Shown here piece by piece: positions 1 through 9,267 of a stretch of DNA of 39,706 nt. Position 1 is the stretch's first letter. Each line of letters begins with the position of its first letter. The DNA comes from a bacterium. GTDB lineage: Bacteria; Krumholzibacteriota; Krumholzibacteriia; Krumholzibacteriales; Krumholzibacteriaceae. The DNA is taken from positions 1,524,044-1,563,749 of the forward strand of contig CP070727.1 of assembly GCA_020350885.1 (NCBI GenBank), given 5' to 3'. The translations under genes were made by a program, and so were the position numbers. The notes beneath the pieces are model-generated. The model searched no databases. It was not told where the DNA came from and saw only the letters and a program-made list of their open reading frames with translations.

Positions 1-1677
1 GAATCCGGTATCCGGCACGTTGGGATCACCGACCTGCATTTTATATTCGCCGGCCTCGCGAATGATACCGGCCCGGATCTCACCCCACGTTCCCAGCTCA
101 CGCCCGCCGGCCAGGCCGGCACCGTAACGTGTCACGTTGAATTCCGAGAGGTTGTTACCATCGGCATCGAACACACTCTCCGCCTGCTCGCTGAACGATG
201 CCTGAAGGTGAATGAAATTGCGAAGTGAATACCCAAACGGCTGGTAGAGCTCCGTGAACACTCCCGGTTCCTGACCGATCTGTATACCCGTCCGCCACTC
301 ACCGTTCAAACGATTTATGGCGGTGCGTGTGTATGCAATGGCGAGATTGAAGTTGGGACCCTCGAAATCCTCGAATACCGCCACACCGAATTGCAGGTAA
401 TTCGGGCCCCATGACGCCTCCTGGACGGCAACCGTCAGGACGGTGCGGTCCGATTCGTAGGTAATGTCGTAATAGACCGATTCGAAGAGCTCCAGCCCAT
501 AGAGCTGGGCAAGATCCCTCTCGAGCCTGTCGATATCGAGCGGTTTGCCGGCTTCGGCGCTGATACGTGTGGTGATAACGCCGTCTGTCAGCCGCGACCG
601 GTTAATGATCCGCACCTCATCGATGAGAGGCCGCGTGACAGGTCGCCTGCGCTCTCCGCGTTTGGCCAAATGCGCACGGAATTCCTCTTCCGATACCGAG
701 AGCCGCAAGAGTTCGCCGATGGCCGCCTCTGCTGCCCCGACACCGACCGGGATCGCCTCGGCGGTGCGATCGAAAGAGGCCGATGAGATATCTCCGAGAT
801 CGGGACGGATGAATACGTCCTCTGCAGTAAGCGTTGCGATCTGCAGATCGGAATTGCGCCTCGTAAGGATATTGGAAATCTGGTGGGTGACATCCAGCAT
901 CGAGTGGAGCTGCTCCCGCCTCAGTAAGGGAGTGCTGATGTCAATCGCGATGACCACGTCGGCGCCCATACTACGGACGACATCTATGGGGAGATTGCTG
1001 CTCACGCCGCCATCGACGAGCAGTCTGCCGTCGATCTCTCGAGGTGCGAACACCGCCGGGATGGACATACTGGCCCGCATCGCAAGCGCCAGATCGCCGT
1101 GATCTATCACGACGGTGTCACCGGTCACGATGTCGGTCGCAACGGCGCGATACGGAATACCCAGATCATCGAAATCACGAACGGCAACAACCGGCAGCGA
1201 ATATTTCTTCAGGAGCAGGTCTATCTTCTGGCCATCGAGAATGCCCGGTGGGAACCTGAGCCTGCCGCCGACGAAGCCCGGCTTGTGCTTGACCAGGTAA
1301 AGATCGTCGTCACGCTTGCGGCGGAACGACCGATCCTTCCGCGGTATACGGTCGATGAATGTATATATCCAGTCGATGCGTGAGATCAGCGCCTCGAGCT
1401 CCGCAGGTGACATGCCGGAAGCGTACAGGCCGCCGACGATCGATCCCATGCTGGTTCCGGCGATGTAGTCTACGGGGATGCGGTGCTGCTCCAGCACCTT
1501 GAGCACCCCGACATGCGCCGCACCGCGTGCGCCACCACCGCTGAGTGCGAGCCCGATCTTCGGCCGCTCCCCGGTGTCGAAGGATGTCTCGGCAGTCAAG
1601 GTAGATTCCGGTAACAACACAATGATGGCAGTGATAACAACCAGTACCAGAAAACGAAACATCGTGCACCTCAGCAT
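1..1677 (-). CDS. Patatin-like phospholipase with POTRA and outer-membrane barrel (type Vd autotransporter-like), C-terminus cut by window edge
   Basis: The reading frame stays open to base 1, so the C-terminus lies outside the window; 559 codons are visible. A hydrophobic signal peptide (residues about 7-30) leads into a patatin domain. This has the oxyanion loop GGGARG near residue 48, the nucleophile elbow GTSMGS with Ser76, and the Asp of a DGG motif near residue 219, so the Ser-Asp dyad is intact. After about residue 310 comes a POTRA-like segment (LYGLELFESVYYDI) and then aromatic-rich amphipathic strands typical of an Omp85-like barrel. This order matches PlpD/FplA-type class A1 phospholipases, which are about 730 residues long, so some 170-200 residues are probably missing. 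I chose the ATG at 1677 because GGTGAGG lies eight bases upstream; an in-frame ATG at 1662, with GAGG six bases upstream, is also plausible. Role inferred: outer-membrane-anchored or secreted lipid acyl hydrolase. Confidence 0.88.
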   Translation of the reverse strand, partial: MLRCTMFRFLVLVVITAIIVLLPESTLTAETSFDTGERPKIGLALSGGGARGAAHVGVLKVLEQHRIPVDYIAGTSMGSIVGGLYASGMSPAELEALISRIDWIYTFIDRIPRKDRSFRRKRDDDLYLVKHKPGFVGGRLRFPPGILDGQKIDLLLKKYSLPVVAVRDFDDLGIPYRAVATDIVTGDTVVIDHGDLALAMRASMSIPAVFAPREIDGRLLVDGGVSSNLPIDVVRSMGADVVIAIDISTPLLRREQLHSMLDVTHQISNILTRRNSDLQIATLTAEDVFIRPDLGDISSASFDRTAEAIPVGVGAAEAAIGELLRLSVSEEEFRAHLAKRGERRRPVTRPLIDEVRIINRSRLTDGVITTRISAEAGKPLDIDRLERDLAQLYGLELFESVYYDITYESDRTVLTVAVQEASWGPNYLQFGVAVFEDFEGPNFNLAIAYTRTAINRLNGEWRTGIQIGQEPGVFTELYQPFGYSLRNFIHLQASFSEQAESVFDADGNNLSEFNVTRYGAGLAGGRELGTWGEIRAGIIREAGEYKMQVGDPNVPDTGF

Positions 1678-1733
1678 GGCTTAATCCTCACCTTCTTCGC
1701 GGCCGCCGGTCTCTCGAACACTACGAAACTACA

Positions 1734-1743
1734 TTACATGTAA
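1734..1743. promoter_or_regulatory. Perfect 10-bp palindrome in the divergent intergenic region
   Basis: TTACATGTAA is a perfect inverted repeat between the leftward patatin gene and the rightward beta-barrel gene. Its position would suit an operator, but I found no convincing -35/-10 pair beside it. A palindrome this short can occur by chance. Confidence 0.2.
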
Positions 1744-1898
1744 CTTAAGTGTTGCTTTTCCGACGGCCACTACCTTACACTGGTCTGGTTCGTTGTATCA
1801 AACCTTTATCCGGGCTACCGGAACGGAATGATGGTTCTCGCCGATACCTCGGGCTTGGCAATGCCACCGTGACAGCGTCAGGAAACGAAACAACAATC

Positions 1899-2642
1899 AT
1901 GAAAACCACACAGAGAAAGAGCTTCACATTGAAAATCTTGTTGACCGGATGCATCGCTATGGTCCTCGTCGCAGTCTTCAGCACCATCGTTCACTGCTCC
2001 GATACAGGGGTGGATAGGAACGAGAAAACCAGAACCCACTGGGGGAAAGCCAGGGTGCAGGGGGTTTTGATAGTACCACTAGGGGATAACCATGTCGAAG
2101 GCTGGAATATATGTGATCCCGGATGGTTCGATTTCCTGAATTTTTATAGCACGATTGACGCAAAAACGGCCGGAGGCGCCATTGCGAGCTTTGAATATGT
2201 AATTAAGCGGAGATACGGGTTCGAGATCAGCCTGGCATACTGGAACAACATAATAGATATATACTTCGAAGCAACTGGGATTACTATAAAGGGAAGTCCG
2301 AATTTCATAATGCCGATACTGGGGCTGAACTACCATATATTGACCGATGCACACAAGGACATCTATGGCGGTCCGATATGCTGCCTCGGGGTCGTGGCAA
2401 CCGGATTGGGCACCGATATAGACGTCAGCAAGGATATCGCCCTGGGACTGAAAATCGGTCTGGATTACTATATCAAGAAATCATGGAGTCTGGGCACCAG
2501 CCTCCATTATATCGATTTCGGAGAGATGGATTTTTCCGTCCTGCCTCCCGGTATAGAGGGCATCGTGTGCAACAACGGTCTCTTCGGCATAGGAAGCATG
2601 AATTTCATGTCCGTAACCATCGGTGTGGGATACAGATTTTAG
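1899..2642 (+). CDS. Outer-membrane beta-barrel protein (OmpW-like), unknown function
   Basis: This encodes a 247-residue protein. The start is placed at ATG 1899 because it opens with a basic stretch (MKTTQRK) and a hydrophobic segment ending near VHCS, a plausible signal peptide. The frame is open further upstream (GTG/ATG from about 1749), but that part does not resemble a protein N-terminus. The mature part alternates hydrophobic and polar residues with many Gly and aromatics and ends in VTIGVGYRF; a terminal Phe after a beta-strand is the usual BAM recognition signature. Length and shape resemble small eight-stranded barrels (OmpW or OmpA-barrel type), but I cannot assign a family. The ribosome binding site is weak (AGGAAA, about 15 bases upstream). 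The next gene, in the same direction, is also a barrel. Confidence 0.7.
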   Translation: MKTTQRKSFTLKILLTGCIAMVLVAVFSTIVHCSDTGVDRNEKTRTHWGKARVQGVLIVPLGDNHVEGWNICDPGWFDFLNFYSTIDAKTAGGAIASFEYVIKRRYGFEISLAYWNNIIDIYFEATGITIKGSPNFIMPILGLNYHILTDAHKDIYGGPICCLGVVATGLGTDIDVSKDIALGLKIGLDYYIKKSWSLGTSLHYIDFGEMDFSVLPPGIEGIVCNNGLFGIGSMNFMSVTIGVGYRF

Positions 2643-2714
2643 CAGGAGAGTTATCCGGGATTCAATACGTATCCCGTTAACCGAAACACAAACATGAAAG
2701 AAAGGGAGCGAATC

Positions 2715-3383
2715 GTGAAACGCCTGTGCCTCATTGTTGCATCCACCGTGCTTGCAACGCTGATCGGTAACGCCGCCATCGCCGGTGATATATCCCTCGG
2801 CGCCAAGGTTGGCATGATCACGGCCAATATCACCCAAACCCCGAAAGAATGGGAACAGACCAAATCCTTCAAGGTGGGTTTCATGGGCGGAGTCTACCTG
2901 AACTACGCATTCAACGAGAATTTCAGCATCCAGCCCGAGCTCCTCTACACCCAGAAGGGTGTAAAAGACAACCTGTACGATGGATTTATCACCATCGACC
3001 TGACCGCCAGTTTCGATTACATCGAGCTGCCCGTACTGGCGAAATACACCTTCACCTGGAAGGAGAGTTTCAAGCCGTATATATATGCGGGACCGAGTTT
3101 CGCCGCCACGGTCAGCTCCGAGCTGGAGGTTTCGGCATTGCTGCTATCCACCGAGATTGATTTCTCCGATCTAACCCACGTCACGGATTTCGGCCTCGTT
3201 GCAGGAGCCGGTTTCGACTATGCCCTCGGTAAAGGTGTGCTTGTATTCGATACCCGGTTTCAGATCGGATTTACGAATGTCATACTGAGCGGTGATTTCG
3301 AAATCGACGGCTCCACGCAGACGATCGACGAGGATGACTTCAAGAATTTCGGATTCGCCTTCATGGCGGGCTACGGTATATAG
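2715..3383 (+). CDS. Outer-membrane beta-barrel protein (PorT/OMP_b-brl_2-like)
   Basis: A 222-residue protein with a clean signal peptide (VKRLCLIVASTVLATLIG, cleavage after AIA near residue 23). It then shows the pattern of the Bacteroidota outer membrane protein beta-barrel family: LGAKVGM, a YLNYAFNENFSIQPELLYTQKG strand pair, a YIELPVLAKYTF strand and GPSFAATVSSE. These are characteristic of PorT-like eight-stranded barrels. I prefer the GTG at 2715 because AGGGAG sits just upstream; the in-frame ATG at 2694 lacks a ribosome binding site. The gene lies about 70 bases after the previous barrel gene and may be co-transcribed. It converges on the next gene with no clear terminator between them. 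No specific function can be assigned. Confidence 0.78.
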   Translation: MKRLCLIVASTVLATLIGNAAIAGDISLGAKVGMITANITQTPKEWEQTKSFKVGFMGGVYLNYAFNENFSIQPELLYTQKGVKDNLYDGFITIDLTASFDYIELPVLAKYTFTWKESFKPYIYAGPSFAATVSSELEVSALLLSTEIDFSDLTHVTDFGLVAGAGFDYALGKGVLVFDTRFQIGFTNVILSGDFEIDGSTQTIDEDDFKNFGFAFMAGYGI

Positions 3384-3437
3384 AACCAGAGGCCACCGTC
3401 CGGATATTACAGGATTTCTAGGACGGGATCTGGCAGG

Positions 3438-4022
3438 CTAGAATGTGCCTGTCATTCCCGCGCACACAATACCGTTGAATCCAAGTCCCAGTTCCAGAAA
3501 CCCCGCAACCCTCTCTCCTACACGCAGGCCGACGGCATTGACCTGAAACGCAAAGTAATTCTCGCCTTGTGACTCATCGTTCTCTGCCCTTTCGGTCGAA
3601 AACGATATGCCGAGCGCCGCACCGGAGTACATTTGATACAATCGCAGCCTCACATATGTGAAATCTATGCGTCCCATCAACGTGTAGTAACTTATATCAG
3701 TTGTGCCTGTTTCTTGATCTCTGAAATAATATGTCCTCTCCATTTGTTCGTAAGCAAATGTGCCGCCTAAACTAAGCCATTTGCGCAGATGGTGTCTATA
3801 ACTCAAGCTGAGTGTCGGTACTGCCATCTCAGAATCTTCACGAATAAGTGAAGCAAGTGGAGGGAAAATTAAAAACATAGCAACATCCCTGAATTCTTCC
3901 AGAATAGCCGGTACCGATCCTACTCCGACAGAAAAGGAAACTTCATGCCTGTAATCCTGCGCAGATGCAGTACCACTCGACAAAATTAGTACAGACAAAA
4001 CCAACAAAGACACTTTTTTCAT
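3438..4022 (-). CDS. Small outer-membrane beta-barrel protein, unknown function
   Basis: A 194-residue secreted protein. The signal peptide is MKKVSLLVLSVLILSSGTASAQ with an AXA cleavage site at about residue 21. The mature chain is strand-rich (YRHEVSFSVGVG, LSLSYRHHLRKWLSLGGTF, GRIDFTYVRLRLYQMYSGAALGISF) and ends in Phe, as barrel proteins often do. The pairing of YRHHLRKWLSLGG with YSGAALGI recalls small Bacteroidota porin-like barrels. Start ATG 4022 has GGGGGA about nine bases upstream. The gene is more A+T-rich than the catabolic genes to the right, as is its leftward neighbour, which may mark a separately acquired envelope block. Confidence 0.68.
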   Translation of the reverse strand: MKKVSLLVLSVLILSSGTASAQDYRHEVSFSVGVGSVPAILEEFRDVAMFLIFPPLASLIREDSEMAVPTLSLSYRHHLRKWLSLGGTFAYEQMERTYYFRDQETGTTDISYYTLMGRIDFTYVRLRLYQMYSGAALGISFSTERAENDESQGENYFAFQVNAVGLRVGERVAGFLELGLGFNGIVCAGMTGTF

Positions 4023-4135
4023 CGTATGTTCCCCCAGGTAAATATCTTATAGTAAAGTACCCCCCAATGTTGTGTTCTCAATGATGTTATAGAGATTGTA
4101 CCCGCCGGCCTGATACCAGCAATAACTTTATACTA

Positions 4136-5251
4136 TTAAAAAGCCTCGGTTACGAATGCATACATTCCCCTCTTTCCCCCTCTCCCAAATCCAAAGTCGA
4201 GTCGCGCATTGATTCTCTCTTGCCTGTCGAACATAAAGCGAATGCCAAAGCCGAGACTATACTTGAGCTCATCCATTTGAAATTTCCTGGCATCGTTGCT
4301 CACATCTCCGAATCCAACAAACCCAACAGCTCCCAATCTCCAATATACCGGAAATCTATATTCGGCCTGAAATGTGATCATATTCTTATCCCGGTAGCGC
4401 CCGAGATAGTAGCCGCGCATCCAGCTCGAACCCCCGAGCATGTTCAACATCTGGAAAGGTGGCTTGCCGGAGATGAAGCTATCATACGTCTGTAAGGCGA
4501 TCACATGGGTACCGAAGACTGAAAAGTACTTACGCAGGTCGATGCTCAGTACATTGAATGTATAATCACTTGCGATTGCCTTCCCGAAGAACACTGCGTA
4601 AATCTGATTAAAGAATCCCGTTGACGGTTGATAAATATGATTACGGGTGTCGTGATTGACAATAACACCGAGGCCCAATGCAGAGCCTCCCTCGCTTCCA
4701 GGGATTGTGCCACTCTGCAATGCGCCGTCTTCGCTCGTTTCTCTCAAATCGATATATTCATACTGAGAACGTATTCCGATATACAGGCCGGGTACGATCC
4801 GCCTTTGCAGCGAGGTGTAGGACTTAAAATAGACCGGCTTATATGCCTCTTCGGCGCTGTCGGGGGTATCATTTCCAATTCCCCAAAATTTATCGGGATA
4901 CCTGTAGAATCCATAGTATCCAGTAATATAGTAACTCTCGTTTCTGAAATACAATTCAGGCAGAAAACCGATTATGCCCTGTTTCAACTGGGTATATGTC
5001 AGGGCTATTCTGATGTTCGAGGGCCGATCCTCCGGAGAACCGCCTTTGGGACGAAAGGAATAGATAGTTCCGACTCCGAAGGCAATCTTTGTCTCGGGTG
5101 AATAATATGCATACGGCAGCGCGACCAGACTGCTGCGTTTCTGTTGTAAAGAATCAGATCGACTATTCGTTTGTGCTAATACTACACTGGTACATGCAAA
5201 AAGCGGAACAAGTGCGGTGACAGCAAATCGTCCATATTGAACAAATCGCAC
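4136..5251 (-). CDS. Omp85-family outer-membrane barrel protein (BamA/TamA-like, no POTRA)
   Basis: A 371-residue protein with a signal peptide (cleavage near VLAQ, residue 27) followed directly by barrel strands. It carries the Omp85 loop-6 motif in MLGGSSWMRGYYLGRYRDKN (RGY) and the following strand ITFQAEYRFPVYWRLGAVGFVGFGDV, which is diagnostic of the bacterial surface antigen/BamA barrel domain. It ends in Phe. No POTRA domains precede the barrel: BamA is about 800 residues, whereas this is barrel-only, like many Bacteroidota Omp85 homologues of unknown role. The start has only a modest ribosome binding site. It lies 100 bases downstream of hyuB on the same strand, so read-through from the catabolic operon is possible. 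Likely an outer-membrane transport or insertion barrel; the substrate is unknown. Confidence 0.82.
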   Translation of the reverse strand: MRFVQYGRFAVTALVPLFACTSVVLAQTNSRSDSLQQKRSSLVALPYAYYSPETKIAFGVGTIYSFRPKGGSPEDRPSNIRIALTYTQLKQGIIGFLPELYFRNESYYITGYYGFYRYPDKFWGIGNDTPDSAEEAYKPVYFKSYTSLQRRIVPGLYIGIRSQYEYIDLRETSEDGALQSGTIPGSEGGSALGLGVIVNHDTRNHIYQPSTGFFNQIYAVFFGKAIASDYTFNVLSIDLRKYFSVFGTHVIALQTYDSFISGKPPFQMLNMLGGSSWMRGYYLGRYRDKNMITFQAEYRFPVYWRLGAVGFVGFGDVSNDARKFQMDELKYSLGFGIRFMFDRQERINARLDFGFGRGGKRGMYAFVTEAF

Positions 5252-5351
5252 GCCTTCTCCCTGTGTATCATTCCTCTTGAAATAAATAATAAAGGATAAT
5301 GTGCTGCTGAGCGTACGGCAGGCACTCCTGCTTTCGGTTTCACCGGTATCG

Positions 5352-7088
5352 CTATACGTGCCTCTTTGCCCTCATTCTTTCGGTCTCTTTCTGCTTCACT
5401 TCACGGGTCTCGGGATCGATCACCACACCGTACTCCTCCTCCGCCCGTTCAACGCTGACAATGCCGTTTCTGACCTCCCGGGCGACCCTGGCCGGATCCC
5501 TGAGATAGGGATCGCCGTATCCCCCACCACCGCCTGCCTGCTGAAAGAGAACCGTCCCGGCGGGGACGTCCTCTACGAGATCCTTGGTCGTTGTCTTGTA
5601 GACCGTACCGTCCGGATAGTGAAGCTCGATCCTGTTCAGCGTCGCATCCCTTCCGCCGAACAGTCCGAATGCGGGCTCGACATCGCCGTCTCCGAAGGTT
5701 ACGACCTTCGTGTTCCTGCCGCCTATCTCGAAGCGGGTCTCGACACCGAGCCCGCCCCTCTGTTCACCAGCCCCGGCGGAATCGGGCCAGTACTCGTGCT
5801 GCAACAACAGATGGGGTGTCTGCTGTTCGAACATCTCGTAATCCTGATCGAGCACTCCCCCGGAGGCATCGATCATTCCGATGTGGTCGTATCCGTCGAC
5901 TCCCTTTGTCCCCCCCGAGCCGCCCTTCAATCCCAGGAAACCTATATCCACGTAGTTGTCGTTCTTCCTGGTATCGTACCCGCTCGTGAGATAGCACAGG
6001 AGCTGATTCCATCCAGCCGTAACACGTTCGGGGATCGCCCTGGAAAGGGCCCTGATAATGGCATCGGCGTTCGGGGGACAGAGATGATTGCCGAAGGTCG
6101 TCGCGGCGGGGTAGCGAGCATTCAGGATCGTGCCTTCCGGGATGAGGATTTTGACGGGTCTCACCATCCCGTCGTTATGCGGGATATCCGGATTGACCAT
6201 CTGCAGGAATGTCAGGAGGGTGGCGCTCGCAGAGGAGGTATAGGTACCGTTCACGAAACCGTCCGTCTGGGGATCCGTATCCGAATAATCGAAGGTTATC
6301 TCCTCGTCATCGACTGTGATCGTGACCCGTATCTTGTACTTCGATCCGGGTGTCCTCCCGTCATAGTAGACGGTTGCCTCTCCGCGATACGTGCCGTTCG
6401 GTATCGTTGCGATCTCGGCCCGCATCATCTTCTCCGTCGATTCGTACAGGTATTCCTTGTGCGTCTCGAACACATCGAGCCCGTACTTCTCGAGTAGCTT
6501 CAGGATCCCCCTCTCACCGACCACACATGAACCGATCTGGGCCCTCATGTCGGCAGCGACTATTTCGAACCGGATATTGGCGAATATGAGATCCCACACG
6601 TCCTTTCTGAGCTTGCCGCGTTCGTACACCTTCACCGGCGGGATCCGGAGCGTTTCCTGCCACACCTCCGTTGCCTTTGGGTTGTATCCGCCGGCGACGG
6701 CGCCGCCGACATCGGCCTGGTGCCCTTTGGCTGCGGCCCAGGCAACGAGCCTGTCCTCGAAGAAGATCGGTTTGTACACGGCCACGTCGTTGTTCTGATT
6801 TCCCATGGAGAAGACATCGTTGTGGAATATGACATCGCCCGGATAGATCTCGTCACCGAAGTAGTCCACGATGTACTCGCACACGGGTCCGAGGGAGAAG
6901 GAGAGGATGGGGAGATTCTCCGTCTGTTCGAGCATCTTTCCCTTGCCGTCATAGAGGCCGGTCACGAAGTCTTTCGCCTCGCAGAGTATCGGCGACCTCG
7001 TCGTCTTGGTGAGAACGATGCTCATCTCCTCCGTGATCGATTTGAACCTTCGCTGCAATACGGATACCAGTATCTTATCGATCTTCAT
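5352..7088 (-). CDS. hyuB: Hydantoinase B / oxoprolinase-family subunit (HyuB-like)
   Basis: A 578-residue protein of the HyuB family, which pairs with HyuA in ATP-dependent enzymes that either open cyclic amides (N-methylhydantoin, caprolactam, 5-oxoproline) or carboxylate ketones (acetone and acetophenone carboxylases). Visible family features are GDVIFHNDVF around residues 84-93, GHQADVGG with His123 and Asp126 (candidate metal ligands), a QETLRIPPVKVY stretch, DSAGAGEQRGGLG, and the C-terminal glycine-rich GGGGGYGDP. Full length for the family. It starts seven bases after hyuA, with GAGAGAG upstream, and is the last gene of the leftward operon. The motifs do not tell carboxylase from amidohydrolase. 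Co-transcription with a CoA mutase suggests the product feeds a CoA pathway (inference). Confidence 0.92.
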   Translation of the reverse strand: MKIDKILVSVLQRRFKSITEEMSIVLTKTTRSPILCEAKDFVTGLYDGKGKMLEQTENLPILSFSLGPVCEYIVDYFGDEIYPGDVIFHNDVFSMGNQNNDVAVYKPIFFEDRLVAWAAAKGHQADVGGAVAGGYNPKATEVWQETLRIPPVKVYERGKLRKDVWDLIFANIRFEIVAADMRAQIGSCVVGERGILKLLEKYGLDVFETHKEYLYESTEKMMRAEIATIPNGTYRGEATVYYDGRTPGSKYKIRVTITVDDEEITFDYSDTDPQTDGFVNGTYTSSASATLLTFLQMVNPDIPHNDGMVRPVKILIPEGTILNARYPAATTFGNHLCPPNADAIIRALSRAIPERVTAGWNQLLCYLTSGYDTRKNDNYVDIGFLGLKGGSGGTKGVDGYDHIGMIDASGGVLDQDYEMFEQQTPHLLLQHEYWPDSAGAGEQRGGLGVETRFEIGGRNTKVVTFGDGDVEPAFGLFGGRDATLNRIELHYPDGTVYKTTTKDLVEDVPAGTVLFQQAGGGGGYGDPYLRDPARVAREVRNGIVSVERAEEEYGVVIDPETREVKQKETERMRAKRHV

Positions 7089-7095
7089 GGCTCTC

Positions 7096-9201
7096 TCAGA
7101 TTCCTATCTTCCTCTTGATCTCGTCTTCCCTGTCCTTCACGAACATCGTGTAGCTTCCGTACCTGTCGCACAGCACGGTGTATTCTGGAGTGACGAAGGT
7201 GGTCGTGTTCACCTGCTCTATGATAGCCGGGCCCTCGACCTTGTTACCGAACTTCAACTTGTGCCCGTCGTACACGGGCACCATCTCGAAGGTCTTCGCC
7301 AGAGGCAGGTAGACCTTCCTCCTCTTCTTGAAGGCATTCAGGGGATCCTCTCCGTCGTACTGCTCCTGCACGAATTTTGGCTTCGCCGTCTTCCCGATAC
7401 TCAACAGACGAAGATTGATCAGCTCGATCGGTGTTCCCTCCTCCTCCAGAGAATAGCCGAAGAGCCTGTTGTGCTCGGGGTGGAACCGGTCGACTATTGC
7501 GGACACATCGGCGCCCTCGAACTCATCCCGCGTGATCCTCACGTTCACCTCGTGATACTGCTTCACGTACCTCAAATCAAGAGAATAGATATGCTGGATC
7601 GCATCTCTCGGTATATGTTCCGACTTGAGGAGCTTCGTGGCCTCCCGTTCCATATCGAGAAAGATCGATTTGAACTTTTTCGCATCGATATCGTTCAGGC
7701 GGGTGGAGTACGTTCTCACGAAGTTGTGCTTCAGGTCGGACATCAGCATTCCCGCCGCACAGAAGATGGACGATTCCTTCGGGATCATGATGACGGGGAT
7801 CTCGAGCTCCAGTGCAATCATGCAGGCATGAACGGGCCCCGCACCGCCCGCGGCTACGAGGGGGAATTCCCGCGGGTCGTGACCGCGCTTCACGCTGACC
7901 TCGCGCACACCGGACGCCATGTTGACGTTGATCACCCGGTACATTCCAGCGGCGGCTTCGATCGGATCCATGCCGAGGGGATCTGCGATCTTCTCCTTGA
8001 CGGCCTGCACGGCCCGGTCGTAGTCGAGCGGAATCTTTCCCCCGGCAAAGAAATCCTTGTCCAGGAGCCCGAGCAAGAGATCGGCATCGGTGCACGTGGG
8101 CAGCACTCCGCCCAGATCGTAACAGGCAGGGCCCGGTTTCGAGCCGGCGCTCTGTGGTCCCATCCGCAGGAGCCCCCCCTCGTCCACCCAGCCGATGCTG
8201 CCACCTCCGGCACCGATCGTGACGATGTCTAGCATGGGAAGGGAGAGCCGCAACCGGTTGATCTCCCCCTCGGTCGTGACGAGGGGCGTTTTGTCCTTTA
8301 TGAGCGCCGCATCGAAACTCGTTCCCCCCATGTCCACCGTTATGCAGTCGGTGTACCCCTGTATCGACGTATACTCAATGCCGGCCACCGGTCCGGCCGC
8401 GGGTCCCGACAGGAGTGTTACGGCCGCATTATCCATGGCGATCTGCGGGGATACGACCCCTCCGTTGGACTGCATGATGAGCAGGATCCCCTCGAATCCA
8501 ACGGCATCCAACTTTTCGATGAGGCTCGTCAGGTAGCGTTTCAGTATGGGGCCGACATAGGAGTTCAGCACGGTTGTCGATATGCGGTCGTAGAACCTGA
8601 TGCTCGGCAGAAAGACCGAGGAGACAGTCAGGTAGGCGTCCGGGAACTGTTCCTTCATGACGCCGGCGGCAACCGATTCGTGCCTGTCGTCGGCGAAGGA
8701 GTTCATGAAGCAGATCGCAATCGCCTCGACGCCTTCCTTCCGGAACAGCTCCGCCGCATCGAGGAGATCCGCCGTGTCGAGATCCGAGACGACCTCCCCT
8801 TTGTAATCGAGCCTCTCTTCGACGGGATACCGCAGGTATCGCGGGACAAGTGGCTCCACGTTTGTGTAGCGGTTGTTGTACTGCTCCTCCCGGATGCCCC
8901 TTCTCATCTCCAGGGCATCCCGCAGTCCCTTCGTGGTCAAGAGCCCCGTTCTGGCACCCTTGCGGGTCAGGACCGCATTCGTCGTCACCGTCGTGCCGTG
9001 CACGATGGTCGTCACGTTCTTTATGAAATCCCCGATATCCATGCCATGGGCTCCGGCCATCTCCGCCAGGCCGTTCATCAGCCCGACCGAGGGATCGTCC
9101 GGCGTCGACAGGACTTTATAGATCTCGGGATTTCTGTCCTCGGAGGTCAGCAGGAAATCGGTGAAGGTCCCGCCGACATCGATGCCTATCTTGTATTCCA
9201 T
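7096..9201 (-). CDS. hyuA: Hydantoinase A / oxoprolinase-family ATPase subunit (HyuA-like)
   Basis: A 701-residue protein. The N-terminus is a classic acetate/sugar-kinase-like nucleotide fold: GIDVGGTFTDF at residues 5-15, HGTTVTTNAVLTRKGA near residue 70, VDMGGTSFDAALI near 290 and IGAGGGSIGWVDEGG near 330. These are followed by the family signature SAGSKPGPACYDLGG and PTCTDADLLLGLLD. The last ~190 residues form the hydantoinase C-terminal domain. In this family HyuA phosphorylates the substrate (lactam, ketone enolate or bicarbonate) and HyuB completes the reaction. It sits 66 bases downstream of the mutase catalytic subunit. Length and overall motif order also fit acetone/acetophenone carboxylase beta subunits. 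The substrate cannot be read from the sequence. Confidence 0.93.
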   Translation of the reverse strand: MEYKIGIDVGGTFTDFLLTSEDRNPEIYKVLSTPDDPSVGLMNGLAEMAGAHGMDIGDFIKNVTTIVHGTTVTTNAVLTRKGARTGLLTTKGLRDALEMRRGIREEQYNNRYTNVEPLVPRYLRYPVEERLDYKGEVVSDLDTADLLDAAELFRKEGVEAIAICFMNSFADDRHESVAAGVMKEQFPDAYLTVSSVFLPSIRFYDRISTTVLNSYVGPILKRYLTSLIEKLDAVGFEGILLIMQSNGGVVSPQIAMDNAAVTLLSGPAAGPVAGIEYTSIQGYTDCITVDMGGTSFDAALIKDKTPLVTTEGEINRLRLSLPMLDIVTIGAGGGSIGWVDEGGLLRMGPQSAGSKPGPACYDLGGVLPTCTDADLLLGLLDKDFFAGGKIPLDYDRAVQAVKEKIADPLGMDPIEAAAGMYRVINVNMASGVREVSVKRGHDPREFPLVAAGGAGPVHACMIALELEIPVIMIPKESSIFCAAGMLMSDLKHNFVRTYSTRLNDIDAKKFKSIFLDMEREATKLLKSEHIPRDAIQHIYSLDLRYVKQYHEVNVRITRDEFEGADVSAIVDRFHPEHNRLFGYSLEEEGTPIELINLRLLSIGKTAKPKFVQEQYDGEDPLNAFKKRRKVYLPLAKTFEMVPVYDGHKLKFGNKVEGPAIIEQVNTTTFVTPEYTVLCDRYGSYTMFVKDREDEIKRKIGI

Positions 9202-9267
9202 ACGTTTCTACCCGGAATAAAGCAGTCGGGATACAATAGAATGAGTGCTATTGTTCGTTCTAAGTTG

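Noticed and set aside
5301..8232. Long plus-strand open frames (398 and 408 codons) across hyuB and hyuA
   Set aside because: No family pattern; they mirror the real genes on the minus strand.
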